Position numbers and translations under genes: made by a program. The notes under the pieces are model-generated. The model was not told the origin of the DNA. It did no database searches and saw only the letters and a program-made list of their open reading frames with translations. Shown here one piece after another: positions 1 to 5,160 of a DNA stretch of 5,160 bases (position 1 is the first letter of the stretch; every line of letters begins with the position of its first letter). Where the stretch lies: NCBI GenBank assembly GCA_030746455.1, contig JASLMQ010000086.1:1-5160 (forward strand). The letters run 5' to 3'. Origin of the DNA: Candidatus Latescibacterota bacterium. Its GTDB lineage: Bacteria > Latescibacterota > UBA2968 > GCA-2709665.

Positions 1-1240
1 AGCACGTCGAGACCGGATCCGGGACGCTTTCGGCCACCAGCCGGCCCGAAACCCCAGCGATCGGCTCCTCCCGAGCGGCATAGACATCGGTCACGAAGAC
101 CCGGTCTGCCCCACTCAGCGCGCGTCCGAAGGCGTGGGAGAAGTCCCGAGTGCGCGAGTAGAGGTGCGGCTGGAAGGCCGCCAGGACACGTCCATCCCTG
201 GCCCCGCGGGCTGCGGCGAGCGTCGCCTCGATCTCGGTGGGATGGTGCGCGTAATCGCTCACCACCGTCACCTCTCTGGCCTTACCCAGCACCTCGAACC
301 TCCTGTGGACCCCCTGGAAGCCCTCGAGACCGCTCCGCATCGCCTCCCAGGACACACCCAGGACGCGCCCCACACCAACGGCCGCCATCGCGTTCGCCAC
401 ATTGTGAGGTCCCGGCACCCGGAGGTTGAGCGTACCCAGCTCCCGTCTTCTGTCGGAAACACGGAATCGACTGCCGAATCCCTCGTGCTCGATCTGTTCC
501 GCGCGCAGGTCCGCATCTTCCGCTGTCCCGTAGAGCACCCGCTCGACGCCCTCGCTCAGCGGCAGGTCTCGCACCTGGGGATCGTCGGCCCAGAGCACCC
601 CGGATCCTCCCTGGGGCAGGAGACCCACGAAGTCTACAAAGGCCTCCCTGATGTCTGTCAGGTCCGAGTAGCAGTCCAGGTGGTCTGCTTCGAGCGATGT
701 CACCACCGCAACCTCCGGCCTCAACGCCAGGAACGAACGATCGAATTCGTCGGCCTCGATCACCCACAGCGGGCTGCGGCCTACCCGCAGGTTCGACTCG
801 GGACCCCGGACGACCCCTCCAACCAGCACCGTGGGGTCGCTTCCCGCCGCCGCCAGCAGCGCACCCACCATCGCAGTCGTCGTTGTCTTCCCGTGGGTCC
901 CCGCTACCCCCACAACTCGCTGGTTCCGGGTCAGCTCGCGAATCAGCTCGGCACGACGCTGGCTCGGGATCCCGCACTCTTCGGCGGCCTGAAGCTCCGG
1001 GTTGTCTCTTGTTGCCGCAGAGGTGTAGATGACCGCCTCTGCATCTCCCAGGTTCTCGGGAGAATGGCCGATGTGGACCCGGATTCCGAGGCCGGCCAGC
1101 CGGTCGGTGAGCTCCGAAGCCTGCCGGTCCGACCCGCTGACCGTGTAGCCCCTCTTGAGCATCAGCTCGGCCAGCGCGCTCATGCTCACCCCGCCGATAC
1201 CCACGAAATGGATGCGCATCCCGGGCTCGAACGTGATCAT
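1..1240 (-). CDS. murC: UDP-N-acetylmuramate--L-alanine ligase MurC, 3' end cut by window edge
   Basis: Cytoplasmic ATP-dependent ligase that joins L-Ala to UDP-MurNAc, the first Mur ligase step of peptidoglycan precursor synthesis. The frame is open from the ATG at 1240 to the left edge, giving 413 residues; the family is usually about 450-490, so only the tail of the C-terminal domain is missing. Visible in order: the N-terminal nucleotide-binding loop HFVGIGGVSMSALAE (residues 11-25), the ATP P-loop GTHGKTTTT (114-122), EADEFDRSF (162-170), EADHLD (184-189), PGPHNVANAMAA (276-287), RRFE (313-316), DYAHHPTEI (329-337), QPHLYSRTRDF (357-367) and YAAREEP (387-393). The GTHGKT and YAHHPTE pair separates MurC from MurD, MurE and MurF. 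The start is five bases after the murG stop. A second in-frame ATG at 1219 (MRIHFVGIGG) aligns better with typical MurC starts, but neither start has a well-spaced ribosome site. Identity is very secure. Confidence 0.97.
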   Translation of the reverse strand, partial: MITFEPGMRIHFVGIGGVSMSALAELMLKRGYTVSGSDRQASELTDRLAGLGIRVHIGHSPENLGDAEAVIYTSAATRDNPELQAAEECGIPSQRRAELIRELTRNQRVVGVAGTHGKTTTTAMVGALLAAAGSDPTVLVGGVVRGPESNLRVGRSPLWVIEADEFDRSFLALRPEVAVVTSLEADHLDCYSDLTDIREAFVDFVGLLPQGGSGVLWADDPQVRDLPLSEGVERVLYGTAEDADLRAEQIEHEGFGSRFRVSDRRRELGTLNLRVPGPHNVANAMAAVGVGRVLGVSWEAMRSGLEGFQGVHRRFEVLGKAREVTVVSDYAHHPTEIEATLAAARGARDGRVLAAFQPHLYSRTRDFSHAFGRALSGADRVFVTDVYAAREEPIAGVSGRLVAESVPDPVSTC

Positions 1241-1242
1241 AT

Positions 1243-1251
1243 CCCTCACCC
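1243..1251 (-). promoter_or_regulatory. Candidate ribosome binding site of murC, overlapping the murG stop
   Basis: Reads GGGTGAGGG on the minus strand and contains the murG stop codon TGA. Its GAGG core lies only 3 bases before the ATG at 1240, shorter than the usual 5-9, so murC translation may depend on ribosomes finishing murG. This is inferred from sequence only. Confidence 0.4.
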
Positions 1252-2346
1252 GAGCAGCCCGGCCCGGTCCATTTCGTCCACGATTCGTTCCGCCGCGTCC
1301 GGAGACGCCAGCTTGCGCGTTCGACGTCCCATCTCTGCCAGGGCCTCCGGGTCGCCCGTCAGTTGTCCCACATCGTCCAGAAGCCGGTCGGCGTCCAGTT
1401 CGGCCTCGCGGATCATGCGCGCCGCCCCGGCACGCACCCGGGACCGGGCGTTGTGCTCCTGATGGTTCTCCGTCGCCGTCGGCAGTGGAACCAGGACCGC
1501 CGGCACCCCGAGCAGAGATTGCTCAGCCAGCGTCATCCCGCCGGCTCGGGTCAGCGCCAGGTCGGCGGCGCTGTAGGCCGCCTCCATATCGTCGATGAAG
1601 TCTCTCACGACCACCCGATCCTGGCGGTCTTGGACGACGGCCAGTGCCGCGTCATAGCCGGGCTTCCCGGTCTGCCAGAGGATCTGGATGCCCTTCGCAA
1701 TGAGTCCCGGCAGGGAGGAGGCCACGGCCCGGTTGATCCCTCTTGCCCCCTGGCTGCCTCCAACCACGAGGAGAACGACACCGGCGGGATCCAACCCGAA
1801 TCGAGACCTGGCTTCCGCGCGCTCGAGCCGTCGCCAGCCTCCGCGTGTCGGGTTGCCCACGGCCTCACGGCTGAGTCCCCCCAAGCGGTGCACGGCCTCT
1901 TTGAATGCCGTGTAGACCTGAGAGGCGCCGCGCGATAGTAACCGCATCGTCAGGCCCGGGAAGCTGTTCTGCTCGTGCAACACCAGAGGAACGCCGCGGA
2001 GCCGCGCCGACGCCCCTATGGGACCACTCACGTAGCCGCCGGTGCAGAACACCACGTCGGGCCGAAAGGACGACACCAGCTTGAGCGAGCCGTACGCCCC
2101 CCGCGCCAGCACCCACGGGAACCGCAGCAGGTCGGGGTGGAGTTGCCGCCTCAGTCCCATCACAGGCACCGACTCGAACCGAAAGCCCGATCGGGGAACC
2201 ATCCGCGCCTCCACCCCGTGCGAGAGTCCCACGAAACAGATGTCCGCTTCGGGCCGACGACGACGCAGCGTTTCGGCCACGGCCAAGGCCGGGACGGCGT
2301 GGCCGCCCGTGAGCGTGACGGCGAACAGGTAGCGGGGTGCGATCAT
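1246..2346 (-). CDS. murG: UDP-GlcNAc--lipid I N-acetylglucosaminyltransferase MurG
   Basis: Membrane-associated GT-B glycosyltransferase on the cytoplasmic face; it transfers GlcNAc from UDP-GlcNAc to lipid I to form lipid II, the substrate FtsW polymerises. The 366 residues match the usual family length (about 350-370). N-terminal (acceptor) domain: TLTGGHAVPALAVAE (11-25), TGGYVSGPIGASA (102-114), HEQNSFPGLTMRLLS (124-138) and GNPTR (164-168). C-terminal (UDP-GlcNAc) domain: VVGGSQGARGIN (194-205), QTGKPGYD (225-232), RDFIDDMEAAYSAADLALTRAGGMTLAEQ (split across 248-276) and PTATENHQEHNA (289-300). The start is the ATG at 2346, which overlaps the ftsW stop as ATGA; the frame runs open another 65 codons upstream, but that part is antifamily sequence lying inside ftsW. 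Odd: the first glycine loop is TLTGGH where most MurG proteins have GGTGGH, though the Thr and His are kept. All other motifs look intact, so an active enzyme is likely. Confidence 0.97.
   Translation of the reverse strand: MIAPRYLFAVTLTGGHAVPALAVAETLRRRRPEADICFVGLSHGVEARMVPRSGFRFESVPVMGLRRQLHPDLLRFPWVLARGAYGSLKLVSSFRPDVVFCTGGYVSGPIGASARLRGVPLVLHEQNSFPGLTMRLLSRGASQVYTAFKEAVHRLGGLSREAVGNPTRGGWRRLERAEARSRFGLDPAGVVLLVVGGSQGARGINRAVASSLPGLIAKGIQILWQTGKPGYDAALAVVQDRQDRVVVRDFIDDMEAAYSAADLALTRAGGMTLAEQSLLGVPAVLVPLPTATENHQEHNARSRVRAGAARMIREAELDADRLLDDVGQLTGDPEALAEMGRRTRKLASPDAAERIVDEMDRAGLLG
2343..2346 (-). other. ATGA stop/start overlap joining ftsW and murG
   Basis: The murG ATG (2346-2344) shares bases with the ftsW TGA (2345-2343). 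Only a weak purine run (AGGA, one base before the ATG) is seen as a ribosome site, so re-initiation by ribosomes leaving ftsW is the likely way murG is translated. The overlap is seen directly; coupling is inferred from how such overlaps usually behave. Confidence 0.85.
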
Positions 2347-3680
2347 GTCCTGAGGTCCACCGGGCGATAGATCCGTTGAGACGATCCGTGGGTCTGAGGG
2401 GGAAGCCGGCTTGGGTTCTCGGCGCCGGCTCGGCCGATGTTGATAAGAATACCCGACGCCACGAGGGTGAGCAGAAGTGAAGATCCGCCATAGCTGATAA
2501 AAGGCAGCGGCAACCCGGTGGTCGGCAGCAGCCCCGTGCAAACGCCCATATTCACCATTGCGTACACCAGGACCATCAAGGTCACCCCGGCCGCCAGCAG
2601 GTATCCGTGAAGATCCGGGGCCCGCCTCGCGATCTGGAATCCAAGTCTGCCGAAAAAGAGAAAGAGAAGGAGCAGACCCACGGTTCCCGCCAGGCCCAGC
2701 TCCTCACCCACGATGGAGAACACGAAATCGGTGTGGGGTTCCGGCAGGAAGAAGTACTTCTGGATGCTCTGTCCCAGGCCCGTGCCCGTCCATCCCCCGC
2801 TCCCCAGGGCCACCAGCGACTGCGCCACGTGATAACCCGCCCCCTGGGTGTCTGCGGACGGATTCAGGAAGGCGACGATGCGTTCCTTCCGGTAGCCGAT
2901 TACGAAGACCACGGTGTAGAGTGCGGGAAGAAGCGCCAGCCCGGTGGCCAGGAGATGCGTCAGTCGCACACCACCCACGTAAAGCATCAGCGTGCAGGTC
3001 AACCCGATCGCCATCGCCGTACCCAGGTCCGGTTGCAGCGTGATGAGTCCCATCGCCATACCCACGATCGCGATGTGGGGCAGGTAGCCCCTGTGGAACT
3101 CTCGAACCAGGGCGCGCCTGCGGCTCAGCGATTCGGCCAGATAGATGACCAGTGCCAGCCTCATCAGGTCCGAAGGCTGGAACGCCATCCCCGAGAAGTG
3201 GATCCACCGATACGCACCCCGTATGCTGCCGACGCCAAGGAGCTTGAAGACAAGCACCACCCCAAGTCCCAGAAATCCAAGCGCCAGGACGGCGCGCGCA
3301 CACCGTGCCCACAGGCGGTAGTCCACACGCATCACCAGGCCCATGGCCACAAGGCTCACCAGCATCCGCAGGACCCAGCGCTTCAGGAAGAAGTGGCCGC
3401 TCTCGAACCGGACCTCACCTAGTGCCGCACTGGCGCTGTAGACCATAACGGTGCCAAACCCGACCAGCCCGAAAACCAGCAGCGCGAGCAGGTAGGGCCG
3501 CCTGTCGAATCGCTCTGCAGGTGGCGCAATCAAAGATGGTGTTCCAGTGGAGTGATCGAGGGGAATCAGCCTAGGGAGTGAGGAAGGGAATGGGAGGTCC
3601 AGATGTACTGGCCCGGGCGGGAGACCCACGGCCTGTCCGCGGCGGTGCACCGGGGAAGCGCACGCTGACCCGCCAGACAT
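2343..3680 (-). CDS. ftsW: Septal peptidoglycan glycosyltransferase FtsW (SEDS family)
   Basis: Polytopic inner-membrane lipid II polymerase that works at the division septum with a class B penicillin-binding protein. The longest frame has 445 residues, against about 370-420 usual. About ten membrane helices can be read: roughly 62-83, 101-118, 126-148, 165-183, 199-215, 216-237, 239-262, 322-345, 358-380 and 390-416. Family motifs: VMVYSAS (78-84), YRWIHFSG (157-164), QPSDLMRLA (168-176), LQPDLGTAMA (215-224), YRKERIVAFLNP (263-274), the large periplasmic loop GAGYHVAQSLVALGSGGWTG (280-299), GLGQS (301-305), LPEPHTDFVFSIVGEELG (312-329) with the probable catalytic Asp at 318, and TGLPLPFISYGGSS (388-401). 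The dcw position and the CTGLLPTTGLPLPF stretch favour FtsW over RodA. The start is uncertain: no ribosome site precedes the ATG at 3680, and a TTG at 3533 would give 396 residues, nearer the family length. The C-terminal tail (418-445) is polar and not recognisable. Confidence 0.95.
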   Translation of the reverse strand: MSGGSACASPVHRRGQAVGLPPGPVHLDLPFPSSLPRLIPLDHSTGTPSLIAPPAERFDRRPYLLALLVFGLVGFGTVMVYSASAALGEVRFESGHFFLKRWVLRMLVSLVAMGLVMRVDYRLWARCARAVLALGFLGLGVVLVFKLLGVGSIRGAYRWIHFSGMAFQPSDLMRLALVIYLAESLSRRRALVREFHRGYLPHIAIVGMAMGLITLQPDLGTAMAIGLTCTLMLYVGGVRLTHLLATGLALLPALYTVVFVIGYRKERIVAFLNPSADTQGAGYHVAQSLVALGSGGWTGTGLGQSIQKYFFLPEPHTDFVFSIVGEELGLAGTVGLLLLFLFFGRLGFQIARRAPDLHGYLLAAGVTLMVLVYAMVNMGVCTGLLPTTGLPLPFISYGGSSLLLTLVASGILINIGRAGAENPSRLPPQTHGSSQRIYRPVDLRT

Positions 3681-3696
3681 TGGGTCACTGCAATTC
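3534..3696 (-). other. murF-ftsW junction: 16-base gap plus doubtful ftsW leader
   Basis: From the murF stop to the first possible ftsW start (3680) there are 16 bases with no clear ribosome site. The next 49 codons of the frame translate to a Pro/Ser-rich stretch without helices or FtsW motifs. In codons 26-55 only 14 of 30 third positions are G or C, whereas in the first membrane helix about three quarters are. This suggests the segment may be an untranslated spacer, with ftsW starting near the TTG at 3533. I found no promoter and no remnant of mraY or murD in any frame here, though a very degraded one would escape reading by eye. Confidence 0.4.
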
Positions 3697-5127
3697 TCAG
3701 TGTTCTTCCGAACTCTCGCCGAAACCCAGCGCGTGGGCCACGGCCTCCATCGCCATGCCGCGAGATCCCTTGATCAGAACGAGGTCGCCTGGCTTCACGA
3801 AACTCTCGAGGACCTGGATCAGCTCGTCTCGATCCGCGAAGGCGCGGGATCGCTCGGGAGGTAGCCCCTCGTCCTTTCCACCCTCGGCCACCTCTTCGGC
3901 GAGCTCGCCGAGGGCGAAGAGGGCGCTCACCGGTTCCCGCGCTGCGAAGCGCCCCAGTTCGCGGTGCGCTTCCGGTGCGCAGGGGCCCAGCTCGAGCATG
4001 TCGCCCAGAACCGCCACCCGTCTCCCGTCGGGACGGGGGGTAGAGATCTGAGCAAGCGTCTGCAACGCAGATCGCATCGACGCCGGATTGGCGTTGTAGG
4101 AATCATTGAGGAGCCGGACACCGTCCCGCTCCTCAACCTGGCTCCTCAGCGATGTGGGTCGGAAGTCGGCCAGTGCGGCGGCCGCATCCGCAACGGGAAC
4201 GTCCAGCGCAGCGCCGACGGCGGCGGCGGCTAGGGCGTTGTAGACGTTGTGGCGGCCCGGGATGCTGAGGCGAAAACAATGGCCCTGCAGAGAGAAGTGA
4301 CCGCAGCCCTCCTGATCTTGGACAAGTCCCTCCCCACGAAACTGACATATCTTCTCGATGCCAAAGCCCAGGAGTCTCCCCTTAACTTTTGCTCTCTCCC
4401 GGGACAGAAGCAGGTCATCGAGGTTCAAGATTGTCATTGAAGACTCGTCCAGATACTCCAGGAGTTCCCCTTTGGCTTTGGCCACCCCCTCTACAGAGCC
4501 TAGAAACTCTAAATGCGTCGGTCCGATGTTGGTGATCACGCCGACGGTCGGATCGGCGATCTCGCACAGATAGCGGAGTCCACCGTGCTCGGATATCCCC
4601 ATCTCGATCACGGCGACCTCGTGTCCCTTCGACAGCCCGAACAGCGTGAGCGGAACGCCCTGCCGCGTGTTGAGGTTTCCCTCGGTCGCCAGTACCCGGT
4701 AGCGGCTGGCAAGAACGGCGGCCGTCATGTCCTTCGTGGTCGTCTTCCCGTTGCTTCCCGTGATGGCCACCACCGGGATGCTGAACCGCCTCCGGTAGGC
4801 CTTGGCCAGATCGCCCATCGCCCGTTCAGGATCGTCCGTCACGATCACGGGTCCGGCCGGCCGCTCCGTTGTCTCTTGGTACCAGGCCTGGCAGACGACC
4901 GCTGCAGAAGCTCCCGCCGCGAGGGCCTGTCTTAGGTACCGATGGCCGTCCGTGTGCTCGCCGCGAAGCGCGAAGAAGAGCTCGCCGGGTCTCAGTGTTT
5001 GGGTGTTGGTGCAGACACCGGTCACACCCGTCCCACCGGCGTCTGGTTCGCCGACGAGCTGCCCCCCAACCGCCTCGGTCACCTGTGAGAGAATCAGGTC
5101 TTCCATAGATTCGGGATCTGACTTCAA
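3697..5127 (-). CDS. murF: UDP-N-acetylmuramoyl-tripeptide--D-alanyl-D-alanine ligase MurF
   Basis: Cytoplasmic ATP-dependent ligase that adds D-Ala-D-Ala to UDP-MurNAc-tripeptide, the last soluble step before MraY. The 476 residues are close to the family norm (about 450-480). N-terminal substrate domain: PGELFFALRGEHTDGHRYL (47-65). Central ATPase domain: P-loop GSNGKTTTKD (124-133), GNLNTRQGVPLTLF (150-163), VIEMGISEHGG (173-183), TNIGPTHLEFLGS (199-211) and AKAKGE (216-221), where Lys219 is probably the carbamylated one. C-terminal domain: GRHNVYNALAAAA (291-303), LNDSYNANPASM (340-351), VAVLGDMLELG (371-381) and VLIKGSRGMAMEAV (450-463). DSYNANP and KGSRGM identify MurF rather than MurE. 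Start: TTG at 5127 has GAGG seven bases upstream; the ATG at 5106 (MEDLILSQV) fits family N-termini but has no ribosome site. Odd: TNTQ at 40-43 replaces the common [ST]-D-[ST]-R, and the middle of the gene is poorer in GC than its surroundings. Next downstream is ftsW, not mraY. Confidence 0.97.
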   Translation of the reverse strand: MKSDPESMEDLILSQVTEAVGGQLVGEPDAGGTGVTGVCTNTQTLRPGELFFALRGEHTDGHRYLRQALAAGASAAVVCQAWYQETTERPAGPVIVTDDPERAMGDLAKAYRRRFSIPVVAITGSNGKTTTKDMTAAVLASRYRVLATEGNLNTRQGVPLTLFGLSKGHEVAVIEMGISEHGGLRYLCEIADPTVGVITNIGPTHLEFLGSVEGVAKAKGELLEYLDESSMTILNLDDLLLSRERAKVKGRLLGFGIEKICQFRGEGLVQDQEGCGHFSLQGHCFRLSIPGRHNVYNALAAAAVGAALDVPVADAAAALADFRPTSLRSQVEERDGVRLLNDSYNANPASMRSALQTLAQISTPRPDGRRVAVLGDMLELGPCAPEAHRELGRFAAREPVSALFALGELAEEVAEGGKDEGLPPERSRAFADRDELIQVLESFVKPGDLVLIKGSRGMAMEAVAHALGFGESSEEH

Positions 5128-5134
5128 CTCCCAA

Positions 5135-5138
5135 CCTC
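5135..5138 (-). promoter_or_regulatory. Candidate ribosome binding site of murF
   Basis: GAGG on the minus strand, seven bases before the TTG at 5127. It is the only well-spaced purine core near either candidate start and is the reason for preferring TTG over the ATG at 5106. A GGGAG also touches the TTG directly but is too close to serve it. Confidence 0.4.
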
Positions 5139-5160
5139 GTGCGGGTCCCTCAGACCTAAC

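Noticed and set aside
282..977. Minus-strand open frame of 231 codons within murC
   Set aside because: It is a shifted frame of murC with low-complexity Gly/Arg content. The real murC frame runs through it and carries all the ligase motifs.
182..1240. Suspicion that murC is broken, since no long frame was immediately obvious here
   Set aside because: Reading the minus strand codon by codon from 1240 gives an uninterrupted 413-residue MurC; it only lacks a stop because the window ends.
134..1462. Plus-strand open frame of 442 codons
   Set aside because: It lies antisense to murC and the end of murG, shows no recognisable motif, and is rich in Arg, Pro, His and Gln, as expected for the reverse of high-GC coding DNA.
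2347..2541. Upstream extension of murG by 65 codons
   Set aside because: It overlaps conserved ftsW codons, lacks MurG similarity, and the ATG at 2346 sits in a classic ATGA overlap at the place family members start.
2607..3422. Plus-strand open frame of 271 codons
   Set aside because: It is antisense to ftsW and rich in Gln, His and Arg, the mirror of hydrophobic membrane codons; no motif and no ribosome site.
3686..3702. Inverted repeat CACTG/CAGTG at the end of murF
   Set aside because: The stem is five base pairs with a seven-base loop and no T tract, too weak to be called a terminator.

Overview
The window is a compact piece of a bacterial division and cell wall (dcw) cluster. All genes lie on the minus strand, so transcription runs from high to low coordinates: murF (5127-3697), ftsW (3680-2343), murG (2346-1246) and murC (1240 to the left edge, 3' end missing). 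The DNA is GC-rich (about 70% in the first 60 bases, lower inside murF), and all four proteins match their families along their whole visible length. I cannot fix the phylum from this. The content says only that this is a peptidoglycan-making bacterium with a high-GC genome. There are no RNA genes, mobile elements, CRISPR repeats or terminators that I can support, and no gene-free stretch longer than 300 bases.

Right part (5160-3697): murF adds the D-Ala-D-Ala dipeptide to the UDP-MurNAc-tripeptide in the cytoplasm. It probably starts at a TTG or at an ATG seven codons later. Its ORF is open to the right edge, where the gene before it (murE in the usual order) would be expected. Middle (3680-2343): ftsW encodes the ten-helix SEDS glycosyltransferase that polymerises lipid II at the septum. 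Its start is uncertain, because the first 50 or so codons look unlike the rest of the gene. Left part (2346-1): murG makes lipid II from lipid I, and murC adds L-Ala to UDP-MurNAc. ftsW and murG overlap by ATGA, and murG and murC are 5 bases apart, so the last three genes look translationally linked.

Together the genes cover the first ligase step (MurC), the last ligase step (MurF), the last membrane-linked step (MurG) and polymerisation (FtsW). The main oddity is what is absent. In the common order murE-murF-mraY-murD-ftsW-murG-murC, the genes mraY and murD sit between murF and ftsW; here that junction is 16 bases, or about 160 if ftsW starts late. Second, the first glycine-rich loop of MurG reads TLTGGH instead of the near-universal GGTGGH. 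I see no new biological system here. It is an ordinary core region with a rearranged gene order and a few divergent motif residues.
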